Origin: Clavibacter michiganensis
GTDB taxonomy: Bacteria > Actinomycetota > Actinomycetes > Actinomycetales > Microbacteriaceae
Assembly (NCBI RefSeq): GCF_016907085.1
Contig: NZ_JAFBBJ010000001.1
Coordinates: 1,860,001 to 1,924,000 of the forward strand
Direction: 5' to 3'
Length of the DNA stretch: 64,000 nt
Made by a program: the position numbers and the translations under genes. The stretch's first letter is position 1; every line of letters starts with the position of its first letter. Below are positions 37,800 through 47,049 of this stretch, in pieces. Below the pieces are notes generated by a model. That model was not told the DNA's origin, searched no databases, and saw nothing but the letters and a program-made list of their open reading frames with translations.

Positions 37800-39974
37800 T
37801 CACATCTCGCCGTCACGCCGAAACTTGAGTTGCTGCAATGCGTACGCACGTCGATTTTCAGGCGTGTCGAGTAATGACCGTTCAGGTATAAACGACTCCT
37901 CCGCGTTGTCAATCTCAACATGAAGTTGATTCATCACCCACGATACGCCGTATAGCTCCTCAACGAGGTTGATATCTAAACCAGCAAGCATGAACTTAGC
38001 ACCAGGGACGCCGAGTAGCACGCTGCTTTTTACCAAACGAGCCACCGCATCCAAAGGCGACCACTGCGACTGAGCGAAGCGCCCCTCGATCCAAACCCGG
38101 AGCCCTAGCTCGTCATACCGTCGCCAATCCCATACAAGCCCCCATGAGTCATTATCCCAATCTAGCGGCGGAATAGATTGACGTTTAGCAAACTCTTGCT
38201 TGAGAAGACCCACAAAGAACCTCTGCAGTTCGTGGAAATCATTCTCCTCGCCGTCAGGTTCCCAGTATCGAGACGAAGGATCCAAAACGGCGTAGACCCA
38301 CGATGAAGCAACAGCAAGCCCGCCTGGAAATTCTGCGAGGATCGCTAGAACACTTTTCTGCTCATCTGACGATAGGTCCGCGAATATTCCATAACCGAGA
38401 GATCTCATTCGATCACGGGGAGTCAAGATACCCCGCTCTTGCGGTAGCATGCCATAGTGTCGCCCCAGCCAATTAAGAAAGGCTACGCCCCCCGTGACGC
38501 TTGCCGCGTGGGCGTCGGCAAGTTTGTTGAGAACTAGGTCAGGTTGCGTTAGTAATAGAGACTCGATGATCCGTAATTCCTCATTGATGCCTTCCTGGCC
38601 CATTTGCGAGTACGCGTCGCGTACTGCCCGGTCGCTAATATCATCATCCGGCACCGAGAAATGAAAGTACCTGTCAAAGTACATGTCATTCCCAATTCGG
38701 GGCGCCGGTACAGGCGGCAAATTAGACAAGTCACCGTTTGCACTCCAATCGCGCGAAAACAACGGGAACATATCCCCAAGCAGACTCGCAATGGCCTCTT
38801 GATGGTGCGTCTCGATATTCGCGTCTTCAAAAATTTGTACCCAAAATGCCCGTACCGGCTGCCCACCCTTTTGAGACCGCGCGGTCGGCCAATGCGCGTT
38901 AGAGTCGGCAACTAAATTAGATCGATTAGCCTGAATACTTGAATACAGCAGCGGTTCGCTACTCCTTATCCACGACAGTAGTAAGTAATCCTCGAGGTCA
39001 AAATCAATCGAAGATTTTGGTAGAAAAGCGCGGGCTTGAGAAAGAAAACGCAGTAGAGCCCTCGGGCTAGACAGATTCTTACGAAGTACCGCGTAGTACG
39101 CACGCGTAAAGCGCTGCAGCGCCCCCTCCTTCACCACATATCCGGCCGACTCTGCCATGGCACCAATCTCCACGTTGAGGAGCGCTTGAATTTGTGCACT
39201 TCTCATAGGTGGCACGTCGAGGCGCACTTGAACAATCTTGTCAAGATATTCGATTGCTCGTCGCCGCTCGCCTGCGTTGACCAGCCCTGTTCTCGTCAGG
39301 ACGTCAACTAGAGTCTTTTCATCATATGTAATTAGGTAATGAACGTTTGACAGACGCCCCGTGAGCCGTAGCAGCTTAAATACCAGCAGTAGCTCGTCCG
39401 GAGAAAGACGGTCCAGGTCATCCAGTATGACCAACAAGGGTCGCTTTGCCTGCAATAAGTCACGATTCAGATTTCGGTACGCCTGAGATAGCGGTTCGTC
39501 ACTGCGGAGCCAATCAGTAGCGGCCTTTATGACTCCCTGCAAATTAACACCAATACCAGAAAAAAGTGTCGCCAGGGGAGCCGTTACGCGACCAATTATT
39601 GCTAAGTTTCTTCTTGCACGCCGCCAAGAGTGCGATTTGGGAAGGGCCGCCCTGAGCTCGCGGAAAAACCCTGCTTGTAAGCTGCTTTGGTCCGCGTAAT
39701 ACCATGGGTTGAACTCAACCTCGATCCAAGCAGCAGATTCATGGGTTTGTGCTGAAGCCAGTCTCCTTCTAATCATATTCAGGAGACTCGATTTTCCTGA
39801 ACCCCAAGGGCCTATAACGGCCACAACTGACGACCCGTCACCGCTAGCCAGGTTGGCTAGGATTCCCGCAGCGACATCTGCGAAACCTCCGCGATCGAGC
39901 CTGTCCTCAGATCCTTCTTCATCTCGGATGGGATCGTCCTGAAGCCAGCCAGCAGCTGAGTCATTGGTGCTCAT
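37800..39974 (-). CDS. KAP-family P-loop NTPase in a low-GC island
   Basis: The 724-residue protein has Walker A GPWGSGKSSLLNMI (about residues 54-67), a FNPWYYADQSSLQAGFF segment, and Walker B PLLVILDDLDRLSPDELLLV with LLRLTGRLSNVHYLITYD, the KAP NTPase signature. A moderately hydrophobic stretch between the Walker motifs (RVTAPLATLFSGIGVNL) occupies the position of the KAP membrane insertion. The ~400-residue C-terminal part is unrecognised. KAP ATPases occur in phage-exclusion and other accessory loci. Base composition (roughly half G+C) and codon use differ sharply from the neighbours, indicating transfer. ATG 39974 was chosen over GTG 39983; neither has a clear ribosome-binding site. Confidence 0.88.
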   Translation of the reverse strand: MSTNDSAAGWLQDDPIRDEEGSEDRLDRGGFADVAAGILANLASGDGSSVVAVIGPWGSGKSSLLNMIRRRLASAQTHESAAWIEVEFNPWYYADQSSLQAGFFRELRAALPKSHSWRRARRNLAIIGRVTAPLATLFSGIGVNLQGVIKAATDWLRSDEPLSQAYRNLNRDLLQAKRPLLVILDDLDRLSPDELLLVFKLLRLTGRLSNVHYLITYDEKTLVDVLTRTGLVNAGERRRAIEYLDKIVQVRLDVPPMRSAQIQALLNVEIGAMAESAGYVVKEGALQRFTRAYYAVLRKNLSSPRALLRFLSQARAFLPKSSIDFDLEDYLLLSWIRSSEPLLYSSIQANRSNLVADSNAHWPTARSQKGGQPVRAFWVQIFEDANIETHHQEAIASLLGDMFPLFSRDWSANGDLSNLPPVPAPRIGNDMYFDRYFHFSVPDDDISDRAVRDAYSQMGQEGINEELRIIESLLLTQPDLVLNKLADAHAASVTGGVAFLNWLGRHYGMLPQERGILTPRDRMRSLGYGIFADLSSDEQKSVLAILAEFPGGLAVASSWVYAVLDPSSRYWEPDGEENDFHELQRFFVGLLKQEFAKRQSIPPLDWDNDSWGLVWDWRRYDELGLRVWIEGRFAQSQWSPLDAVARLVKSSVLLGVPGAKFMLAGLDINLVEELYGVSWVMNQLHVEIDNAEESFIPERSLLDTPENRRAYALQQLKFRRDGEM

Positions 39975-39983
39975 GGGCGCCAC

Positions 39984-40320
39984 TATGCCACGACTTCACA
40001 AGGCGAAGTAGATGGGAACCCTTTTTTTGGGACTCGCGACCGAGATACTGAACTCCTCGGCCTCGGGATGGTCAATGGCTGGCCAAGACCGGTGAGCACC
40101 GATGTTCATACATCCGAACCACCCGACGCGCTCGTCTACCCCATCAGCAATGACCTCGGCCGCACCAGAACAAAATGGTCGACGCCTGAGGCCGAGGTCC
40201 TAGTGGGCTGAGCCCGCAGAGATGGGCGGTGGTCATCAATCGACCCTCTACGCCTCGGCACCCTCGCCCGCCGCTCATGCGGGGCGTCAGACGCGCGAGC
40301 ACGCGCCCGACGAGCGGTCG
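39984..40320. other. Right flank of the KAP island
   Basis: A low-GC stretch with T7 between CCC and GGG (40019-40031), grading into host-like sequence near 40200. On the plus strand a 47-codon frame (ATG 40068 to TGA 40211, ending TRTKWSTPEAEVLVG) is open and could be a gene remnant; I recognise nothing in it. An imperfect GGGCTGAGCCC hairpin overlaps its end. I find no transposase, integrase or clear direct repeats. Confidence 0.4.
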
Positions 40321-40986
40321 TCAGGCCGCCCGCACCCGCCGGATCAGCCGCGACACCACGAACCACACCACGAGCAGCGCGATGACGCCGATGGCCGCGT
40401 ACGAGATCAGGCCGCTCCACTCCTCCAGCACCGGGCGGATCGCCGGGCCGAACGCGAAGCCGAGGCCCACCCAGATGGCGTTCCAGGCGCCGGATCCGAT
40501 GACCGTGTAGAAGGAGAACCGCCAGATCGGCATGCGCTCGATGCCCGCCGGGATGGAGATGAACGAGCGCACGAGCGGCACGCACCGCCCGAGGAGCACG
40601 GCGGTGCCGCCCCAGCGCGTGAAGAACGCCTCGGCCTTGTCGAAGTCGGCGTGGTCGAGCAGCGGGATCCGGCCGACGAGCCGGCGCGTGCGGTCGCGGC
40701 CGAGCGCGGCGCCGATGGCGTACCAGATGAGCGCGCCGAGGAGCGCGCCGACGGTGGCAGCGGCCCACGCGCCCCACGCGCTCATCCGGCCCTCGTAGGC
40801 GAGGAAGCCGGCGACGGGGAGGATCGCCTCGGACGGGATCGGCGGCACGAACGTCTCGATCAGCACCGCGAGGCCGACGCCCACCTCCCCCAGCGTCTCG
40901 ATGAGCGAGAGGACCCAGCCGACGAAGCCGTCGTACCCCTCGCTCGGATGGATCTCGCCGGGGGTCACTGCGGTGATGGCGCTCAT
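40321..40986 (-). CDS. DedA-family membrane protein
   Basis: The 221-residue protein has the DedA core: ETFVPPIPSEAILPVAGFLA, a re-entrant-like segment, and GRCVPLVRSFISIPAGIERM with the conserved Arg and Pro residues. DedA proteins support membrane homeostasis, several as undecaprenyl-phosphate or lipid flippases. ATG 40986 has GAGAGG upstream. It is a single gene next to the island. Confidence 0.93.
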   Translation of the reverse strand: MSAITAVTPGEIHPSEGYDGFVGWVLSLIETLGEVGVGLAVLIETFVPPIPSEAILPVAGFLAYEGRMSAWGAWAAATVGALLGALIWYAIGAALGRDRTRRLVGRIPLLDHADFDKAEAFFTRWGGTAVLLGRCVPLVRSFISIPAGIERMPIWRFSFYTVIGSGAWNAIWVGLGFAFGPAIRPVLEEWSGLISYAAIGVIALLVVWFVVSRLIRRVRAA

Positions 40987-41112
40987 GCGGCCTCTCGTCC
41001 TGTCGGGGGGTCGGGCGTCGTGATGCGGCGGTCGGTGGTGGATCAGGTCGCCGCCGTGGATCCCCGCGAGCCTAGGGAACGCATTTCCACGTCCGCTGAA
41101 TCGCTGCCGCGA

Positions 41113-41796
41113 CTACCCCTCGCCCGGGCGCAGCATCCCGGTCTCGTACGCGAGGATCACCAGCTGCGCGCGGTCGTGCGCGCCCACCTTGGCCATCACC
41201 CGGTTCACGTGCGTCTTGGCGGTGTGCGGGCTGATGAAGAGGCGCTCGCCGATCTCCTGGTTCGCGAGCCCCTGCGCGACGAGCAGCAGCACCTCGCGCT
41301 CGCGGTCGGTGAGGTGATCCAGCTCGGCCTGGCGCCGCGAGAGGTCGGGCGTTGGCGCCCCGGCGCCGCCCGGCAGCACGTACCGCGTGATGAGGCCGCG
41401 GGTCGCGGCGGGCGAGAGCAGCGCGTCGCCGGCGTGAACGGACACGACCGCACGCACGATGTCGTCGGGTTCGGCGCCCTTGCCGATGAAGCCGCTCGCG
41501 CCCGCGCGGAGGGCGGCCACGAGGTACTCGTCCTCCTCGAACGTCGTGAGGATCAGCACGCGCGTCGCTGCGAGCTCCGGATCAGCGCAGATCCCGTCGG
41601 TGGCGCCGATGCCGTCGAGCTCCGGCATGCGGATGTCCATGAGCACGACGTCCGGGCGGAGCGTGCCCGCCGCCGTGATGGCCTCACGCCCGTCGACTGC
41701 GGTGCCGACCACCGTCGTGCGCGGATCCGCCTCGAGGATGTCGCCGACGGCCTGGCGGATGAGGGGCTGGTCGTCGACGACGAGCACGGTGATCAC
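41113..41796 (-). CDS. Response regulator, NarL/LiaR type
   Basis: The 227-residue protein has a complete receiver (VLVVDDQPLIRQAV; Asp in DVVLMDIRMPELDG; Thr in LILTTF; Lys in FIGKGAEP) and a LuxR HTH (LTDREREVLLLVAQGLANQE, then SPHTAKTHVNRVMAKVG). Its ATG overlaps the stop of the kinase gene by 4 bases (ATGA), so the two form a coupled pair. The divergent ABC transporter genes are the natural candidate targets. Confidence 0.95.
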   Translation of the reverse strand: MITVLVVDDQPLIRQAVGDILEADPRTTVVGTAVDGREAITAAGTLRPDVVLMDIRMPELDGIGATDGICADPELAATRVLILTTFEEDEYLVAALRAGASGFIGKGAEPDDIVRAVVSVHAGDALLSPAATRGLITRYVLPGGAGAPTPDLSRRQAELDHLTDREREVLLLVAQGLANQEIGERLFISPHTAKTHVNRVMAKVGAHDRAQLVILAYETGMLRPGEG

Positions 41797-42974
41797 GGGG
41801 TCTCCTCACGGGTGAGCGGCAGCGTGGCGGCGAGCCGCCAGCCGCCGGGTGCGGTGCCGGCCTCGATGCGGCCGCGCACAGCATCCACGCGCTCGCGCAG
41901 GCCGAGCAGGCCATGGCCGTCGAGCGGGGCGTCGGCGTCGTCGTCCCGCGCATCCGGCATGGGCACCGGGTTCGTCACGACGATGCGCGCCTCGCGGCCG
42001 TCCACCTCCACGAGCACGTGCGCGTGCCCGGCGGTGCCGTGCTTGTGGGCGTTGGTGAGCGCCTCCTGCACCACGCGGTACGCGACGAGGTCGGCGGCGC
42101 CCGTGAGCGCCGCCCGCTCTCCTTCGACGCGCACGGTCACGGTGAGGCCCGCGGTCGCGAACTGCTCCACGAGGGCATCGAGCCGATCGAGGCCCGGCTG
42201 CGCGGCGGATCCCGCGCCCTCCCCGGCGTCCTCGCCGTGCCGCAGCATCCGCATCAGGTCGCCGATCTCGGCCAGCACCGCACGCGAGGCGCTGCGGATG
42301 GTGACGAGCGCCTCCTTCGCCTTCTCCGGCCGGGTGTCGACGGCGGAGGACGCGACCCCCGCGTTGAGGCTGATGACCGCGATCTGATGCGCGACCGCAT
42401 CGTGCAGGTCGCGGGCGATGCGCAGGCGCTCCTCGGTGACGCGGCGGCGGGCCTCGGACTCGCGGCTCCGCTCAGCGCGCTCGGCGCGCTCGACCATGGC
42501 CGCGATGAACGCGCGCCGGGAGCGCGTGGCGTCGCCCGCGGCGGCCGCGAAGGCGGTGATGACGGCGAACTGGATGATGCGCGGATCGAACACGGACCCC
42601 ACCGACGCCAGCAGGCTGAGCACCAGCACGGCGACGACCGCGATGGCCGCGGCGATCCCGGACGTCCGCCTGGCGCGCCGGTTCGCGACGCCGAACATCG
42701 TGACGGCGACAGACAGCAGGATCCCGGGTGCGAGCAGCCCCGCGAACGCGGCCCCGCCGAAGAGGGCGAGGCAGACGGTCAACGCGGGGACGGGGAAGCG
42801 GCGCCGGAACGGCAGCACCGCGATGGGCGCGAGCGCCAGGGCCAGCGTGAGCGCGGAGTCCGTGCGGTACTCGCCGCCGGGGAAGCGCGCGAAGGCGGCG
42901 ATCGCGACGAGGATCCCGGCGACGACGTCGCCGACCCACGCGGGCGGGCGCGGGGCGGCGGCGGATCCGTGCAT
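41793..42974 (-). CDS. Sensor histidine kinase, HisKA_3 type
   Basis: The 393-residue protein has about five or six N-terminal hydrophobic helices (residues 15-150), a coiled linker, the HisKA_3 phospho-site RIARDLHDAVAHQIAVISLN, and an ATPase domain with VVQEALTNAHKHG and DGHGLLGLRERV. The lack of a large extracellular loop suggests intramembrane sensing, as in LiaS/DesK-like kinases. ATG 42974 was chosen for the GAGGGC in front and because the first helix follows at normal distance. The response regulator follows by overlap. Confidence 0.93.
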   Translation of the reverse strand: MHGSAAAPRPPAWVGDVVAGILVAIAAFARFPGGEYRTDSALTLALALAPIAVLPFRRRFPVPALTVCLALFGGAAFAGLLAPGILLSVAVTMFGVANRRARRTSGIAAAIAVVAVLVLSLLASVGSVFDPRIIQFAVITAFAAAAGDATRSRRAFIAAMVERAERAERSRESEARRRVTEERLRIARDLHDAVAHQIAVISLNAGVASSAVDTRPEKAKEALVTIRSASRAVLAEIGDLMRMLRHGEDAGEGAGSAAQPGLDRLDALVEQFATAGLTVTVRVEGERAALTGAADLVAYRVVQEALTNAHKHGTAGHAHVLVEVDGREARIVVTNPVPMPDARDDDADAPLDGHGLLGLRERVDAVRGRIEAGTAPGGWRLAATLPLTREETP

Positions 42975-43141
42975 GCCCTCATGATCCCGGACCCATGGGC
43001 CCGGCGCGTCACCCCGCGGGACCGGACCGGATACCGCGCCCGCGGTACGCGCCCGACGCAGCGGGACGACGCGCCCCGCGACCCGGACGGCGAGGCTCGA
43101 TGCGGGCCCGGACCACCGGCGCCCGACCACCGAGGAGGACC

Positions 43142-43894
43142 ATGGACACCCCCATCATCCGGGTACGGGACGTGCGCAAGTCGTACGGCCGCGGCCAGAG
43201 CCGCTTCGACGCGCTGAAGGGCGTGAGCCTCGACGTCCGGCAGGGCGAGAGCCTCGCGATCGTCGGCAAGAGCGGATCCGGCAAGTCGACCCTGATGCAC
43301 ACGCTCGCGCTCCTGGACGCGCCGACCTCCGGCACCATCGAGCTGGAGGGCGTCGACACGTCCACCCTCCGCGGGAAGCGACTAGACCGCACGCGGAACC
43401 GCACCTTCGGGTTCGTCTTCCAGCAGTTCTTCCTCACCGCGAGCCAGTCTGTGCTCGAGAACGTGATGCTGCCGATGACCATCGCGGGCGTCCCGCGCAC
43501 CGAGCGTCGGCGCCGCGGCATGGCGGCGCTGGCGCAGCTCGAGCTCGACGGCAAGGCGCGGAACCGGGCGGGCGACCTCTCGGGCGGGCAGAAGCAGCGC
43601 ACCGTGATCGCCCGGGCCCTGGTCAACGACCCGCGGATCATCTTCGCCGACGAGCCCACGGGCAACCTCGACTCCGCGACGGGCGCCGTGGTGGAGGACA
43701 TCCTGTTCGCGCTCAACCACGAGCGCGGGATCACGCTCATCATCGTCACGCACGACGAGGACCTCGCGGCCCGCTGCGACCGCCGCATCCTCATCCGCGA
43801 CGGGCTGATCGTGGAGGACTCCGTGGACGACGGCCCGCGCCCGCACGGCGCGCACGCCGCCGTCGGCTCCGCATCCGGGGCGGTGGCCGCATGA
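43142..43894 (+). CDS. ABC transporter ATP-binding protein, MacB/LolD type
   Basis: The 250-residue ATPase has Walker [21 protein letters not shown], signature [16 protein letters not shown], Walker [17 protein letters not shown] and switch His in IVTHDED. The [16 protein letters not shown] and EPTGNLDS forms mark the MacB/LolD/BceA group, which powers FtsX-type permeases. ATG 43142 has GAGGAGGACC directly upstream. It overlaps the permease gene by 4 bases and is divergent from a two-component pair. Confidence 0.95.
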   Translation: MDTPIIRVRDVRKSYGRGQSRFDALKGVSLDVRQGESLAIVGKSGSGKSTLMHTLALLDAPTSGTIELEGVDTSTLRGKRLDRTRNRTFGFVFQQFFLTASQSVLENVMLPMTIAGVPRTERRRRGMAALAQLELDGKARNRAGDLSGGQKQRTVIARALVNDPRIIFADEPTGNLDSATGAVVEDILFALNHERGITLIIVTHDEDLAARCDRRILIRDGLIVEDSVDDGPRPHGAHAAVGSASGAVAA

Positions 43895-45201
43895 AGCCGC
43901 TCGACCTCATCCGGTCCGCCGTCGGCAACACGTTCCGCTCCAAGACGCGGCTCGTCCTCACGATCCTGTCGATCTTCGTGGGCGCGTTCACGCTGACCCT
44001 CACCAACGGGATCGGCACCGGCATCGACCGGTACATCGCCTCGACGGTCGGTGCCGTCGGGTCCTCCGACACCATGACCGTCACGCGCACGAGCGACGAC
44101 GCGGGCGCCGGTCCCGCCGCGAGCGGCCCGCGCGAGTACGACCCCGACACGGTCGCGAGCGGGTCCGTGACCAGCCGCCCCGGCTCGACCGTCGTCGCGC
44201 TCACGCCCGACGACATCACGACCATCCAGGGCATCGACGGCGTGCGCGCCGTGCAGCCCACCGTGTCGCTCGCGACCGACTGGATCGCCGCGGGCGACGG
44301 CACGAGGTACGTGGTCGGCGCGTCGGGCCTCGCCCCCGGGCAGACGCTGACCCTCACGGCGGGCAGCGCGCCCGACGACGCGTCGTCCGCGCTGCAGGTG
44401 GTGCTGCCGACCTCCTACGTGCAGCCGCTGGGCTTCGCGGACGACGCCTCCGCCGTCGGGCAGACCGTGACGCTCGCCGTGACGGACGCCGCCCGCGCCC
44501 CGCACACCGTGGACGCGACCGTGGTCGGCGTCGCGGAGGAGAGCATCGCGGCGGCCGGGGGATCCCGCGTCACCGCCAACCAGGCCCTCACGACGGCGCT
44601 GTCCACGGCCCAGGACGCGGGCCTCCCCGCGGACCAGGCCGACCGGTACGCGCAGGCCACCGTCTCGTTCGACGCCTCCGCCACGGACGCCGACGTGGAC
44701 GCGCTGAAGTCGCGCCTCGCCGACGCCGGCTACACGGGCACGACCGTCCAGGACCAGCTCGGCACGTTCCAGACCGTGATCGACGGCATCGTGCTCGTGC
44801 TCAACGGGTTCGCGGTCATCGCGCTGCTGGCCGCGTCGTTCGGCATCGTGAACACGCTGTTCATGTCGGTGCAGGAGCGCACCCGGGAGATCGGGCTGAT
44901 GAAGGCCATGGGCCAGAGCAGCGGCAAGGTGTTCGCGCTGTTCAGCATCGAGGCCGCGTTCATCGGGTTCCTCGGCAGCGCCGTGGGGGTCGTGATCGCG
45001 GTGGCCGCGGGCACGGGCATCAGCGCGGCGCTCTCCGGCACGGTGCTGTCGAACCTGCCCGGGCTGACGCTCATCGCGTTCGACCCGGCGTCGATCGCGA
45101 CCATCGTGCTCGTGGTGATGGCGATCGCGTTCCTCGCCGGCACGCTGCCCGCGGCACGGGCGGCGCGCGCCGATCCGGTGACGTCGCTCCGGTACGAGTA
45201 G
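43891..45201 (+). CDS. ABC transporter permease, FtsX/MacB type
   Basis: The 436-residue permease has one N-terminal membrane helix ([20 protein letters not shown]), a ~230-residue external domain, then three helices: [20 protein letters not shown], a second around [20 protein letters not shown] and a third with [37 protein letters not shown] is the FtsX-domain signature. Such pairs drive mechanotransmission or export of antibiotics and lipopeptides. It overlaps the ATPase gene (ATGA). A 12-base hairpin follows. Confidence 0.95.
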   Translation: MKPLDLIRSAVGNTFRSKTRLVLTILSIFVGAFTLTLTNGIGTGIDRYIASTVGAVGSSDTMTVTRTSDDAGAGPAASGPREYDPDTVASGSVTSRPGSTVVALTPDDITTIQGIDGVRAVQPTVSLATDWIAAGDGTRYVVGASGLAPGQTLTLTAGSAPDDASSALQVVLPTSYVQPLGFADDASAVGQTVTLAVTDAARAPHTVDATVVGVAEESIAAAGGSRVTANQALTTALSTAQDAGLPADQADRYAQATVSFDASATDADVDALKSRLADAGYTGTTVQDQLGTFQTVIDGIVLVLNGFAVIALLAASFGIVNTLFMSVQERTREIGLMKAMGQSSGKVFALFSIEAAFIGFLGSAVGVVIAVAAGTGISAALSGTVLSNLPGLTLIAFDPASIATIVLVVMAIAFLAGTLPAARAARADPVTSLRYE

Positions 45202-45264
45202 TCCGCGAGGAGCACCGGCGTCGACCGCGAGGGGGACGACGCCGCGCCGCGGACGGCAGAGGGT

Positions 45265-45293
45265 GGATGCGGGCCGAACCCCGGCCCGCATCC
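45265..45293 (+). terminator. Hairpin after the ABC permease
   Basis: A perfect 12-base stem (GGATGCGGGCCG / CGGCCCGCATCC) with a 5-base loop, between the permease and the beta-lactamase gene. Confidence 0.75.
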
Positions 45294-45334
45294 CCTCATC
45301 GCCTCCCGCCCGACGCCTCCCGAGGAGCTCCGCC

Positions 45335-46318
45335 GTGATCCACCCCGCCCGTGCCGCCGCCGCCCGTCCCGCCCGCCTCGCCCTGGCCGCGTCGCTCACC
45401 ACCGCCCTCCTCGCCGGATGCGCGACCCCCGCCGCCGAGGCGCCGACGGCCCCGCCCGCGTCCGAATCCGCCGCGCCCTCCGCATCCGCCGCCCCCGCGG
45501 TCGACCAGGCCGCCGCCGACGCCGCGTTCACCGCCCTCGAGGAGCGCTTCGGCGCACGCCTCGGCGTGCACGCGGTCGACACCGGGACGGGCGCCGAGGT
45601 CTCCTGGCGCGCGGACGAGCGGTTCGCCTACGCATCCACCATCAAGGCCCCGCTCACGGCCGCCCTGCTCGACCGCGTCGGCGTCGCCGGGATGGATCGC
45701 GCGGTGCCGATCGAGGCGGCCGACATCCTCTCCTACGCGCCCGTCACCGAGACGCGCGTCGGCGGCACGATGACCCTCCGCGAGCTGGCCGAGGCCGCCA
45801 TGACCCGGAGCGACAACACGGCCGCGAACCTCCTGCTCGAGGCGCTCGGCGGCCCGGCCGAGCTGGACGCGGCGCTCACGGCCCTCGGCGACGACACGAC
45901 GGTCGTCTCCCGCACCGAGCCCGACCTCAACGAGGCGACACCCGGCGACGACCGCGACACCACCACCCCGCGCGCCGCCGCCGCGCTGCTCCGCGCCTAC
46001 GCGCTGGGCGATCCGGGCGCCATCGCGGATCCCCTCGACGCCGACGAGCGCGCCCTGTTCACCGGCTGGCTGCGCGCGACCCAGACCGGCGCCACCCTCG
46101 TGCGCGCCGAGCTGCCCACGAACTGGACGGTCGGCGACAAGTCCGGTCTCGGCGAGTACGCGAGCCGCGGCGACGTCGCGGTCATCTGGCGGCCGGACGC
46201 CGCGCCCATCGTGATCGCCGTGCACTCCGCGAAGGACCAGCAGGACGCGGACGCCGACGACGCCCTCATCTCCGGCGCCGCGAAGGCCGCGGCGCAGGCG
46301 CTGGGCGCGCTCGGCTGA
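45335..46318 (+). CDS. Class A beta-lactamase lipoprotein
   Basis: The 327-residue protein has a signal with lipobox LAGC (Cys29) and an Ala/Pro/Ser linker to about residue 58. All class A catalytic motifs are present: STIK (Ser101-Lys104), SDN (159-161), EPDLN (Glu195, Asn199) and KSG (269-271). It should hydrolyse penicillins or related beta-lactams on the outer face of the membrane. KSG in place of the commoner KTG is a tolerated variant. GTG 45335 has GAGGAG 7 bases upstream. A hairpin separates it from the ABC genes. Confidence 0.95.
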   Translation: MIHPARAAAARPARLALAASLTTALLAGCATPAAEAPTAPPASESAAPSASAAPAVDQAAADAAFTALEERFGARLGVHAVDTGTGAEVSWRADERFAYASTIKAPLTAALLDRVGVAGMDRAVPIEAADILSYAPVTETRVGGTMTLRELAEAAMTRSDNTAANLLLEALGGPAELDAALTALGDDTTVVSRTEPDLNEATPGDDRDTTTPRAAAALLRAYALGDPGAIADPLDADERALFTGWLRATQTGATLVRAELPTNWTVGDKSGLGEYASRGDVAVIWRPDAAPIVIAVHSAKDQQDADADDALISGAAKAAAQALGALG

Positions 46319-46360
46319 CGGACGCGGGCTCGGGCTCGGGCGCAGGCGCAGGCGCCCAGG

Positions 46361-46984
46361 TCAGCGCCCGCCGTCCTCCGCGAGCAGCGCGAGCGCCCGG
46401 GACAGGTCGTCGACCGCGCGCTCGGCCGCCGCATCCGCGCGCGCGTCGCGGCGTGCGAGCCAGGCCCCGATGATCCCCTGCATGCCCGCCACGGCGAGCG
46501 CCGCGCACCGCCCGGCGCGGTCCTCGTCGAGACCGGCCGCGGCGAGCCGGCGGCGCGTCTCCTCCACGTAGCGGGCGTGCTCCCAGGCGGGCAGGTCGGC
46601 GAGCGCCGGGATCCGCTGCACGGTCGCGGCGAGGTCGAGCAGCACGCGCTGGCGGTCGGGCTCGCGGCGCACCCGGTCGAGCTCGGCGCGGAGGGTCAGG
46701 GCGACGACCTCCCCGAGCGGCGCGCCCGCGGGATCCTCGGCGGCCTCCAGCTGCGCGACGACCGCATCGACCTCCTGCCGCAGCAGCGCGCCGAGCAGCT
46801 CCTCCCGCACGCCGAAGCAGTAGTGGAAGGCGCCGTGCGCGAGTCCGGCCTCCGCGGTGATCGCCCGCGTGCTCGCCCCGGCGACGCCCGCGACGGCCAT
46901 CACCCGCACCGCGGCGTCGAGGAGCTCGGCCCGCCGGGCGTCCCGTGATCCGTACGCGCGGGTGCTCTCGGAGGGGGCGTTCAT
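46361..46984 (-). CDS. TetR-family transcription regulator
   Basis: The 207-residue protein has a TetR DNA-binding domain (LLDAAVRVMAVAGVAGASTR then AITAEAGLAHGAFHYCFGVR) and an all-helical ligand domain. It is divergent from a GNAT acetyltransferase; a near-perfect 14-base-arm palindrome lies between them and covers both promoters, so autorepression plus control of the acetyltransferase is likely. TAGCTT is 6 bases before ATG 46984, indicating leaderless expression. Confidence 0.93.
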   Translation of the reverse strand: MNAPSESTRAYGSRDARRAELLDAAVRVMAVAGVAGASTRAITAEAGLAHGAFHYCFGVREELLGALLRQEVDAVVAQLEAAEDPAGAPLGEVVALTLRAELDRVRREPDRQRVLLDLAATVQRIPALADLPAWEHARYVEETRRRLAAAGLDEDRAGRCAALAVAGMQGIIGAWLARRDARADAAAERAVDDLSRALALLAEDGGR

Positions 46985-46990
46985 GGGAGA

Positions 46991-46996
46991 AAGCTA
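46991..46996 (-). promoter_or_regulatory. -10 element of a leaderless promoter (TetR)
   Basis: Read on the minus strand: TAGCTT, exactly 6 bases before ATG 46984. Confidence 0.45.
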
Positions 46997-47003
46997 CCAA
47001 CCG

Positions 47004-47035
47004 CGACAGATTTGGCCAGACGGCCGAATCTGTCG
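47004..47035. promoter_or_regulatory. TetR operator palindrome
   Basis: Arms CGACAGATTtGGCC and GGCCgAATCTGTCG match at 13 of 14 positions around AGAC. The site lies between the -10 elements of the two divergent genes, where bound TetR would block both. The AT-rich core is unusual for the surrounding sequence. Confidence 0.8.
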
Positions 47036-47037
47036 TC

Positions 47038-47043
47038 TAGCGT
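47038..47043 (+). promoter_or_regulatory. -10 element of a leaderless promoter (GNAT)
   Basis: TAGCGT exactly 6 bases before ATG 47050, directly adjoining the TetR operator. Confidence 0.5.
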
Positions 47044-47049
47044 CGGAGC

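Noticed and set aside
40019..40031. CCC-T7-GGG as an intrinsic terminator
   Set aside because: The stem is only three pairs, and the T-run forms the loop rather than the tail.
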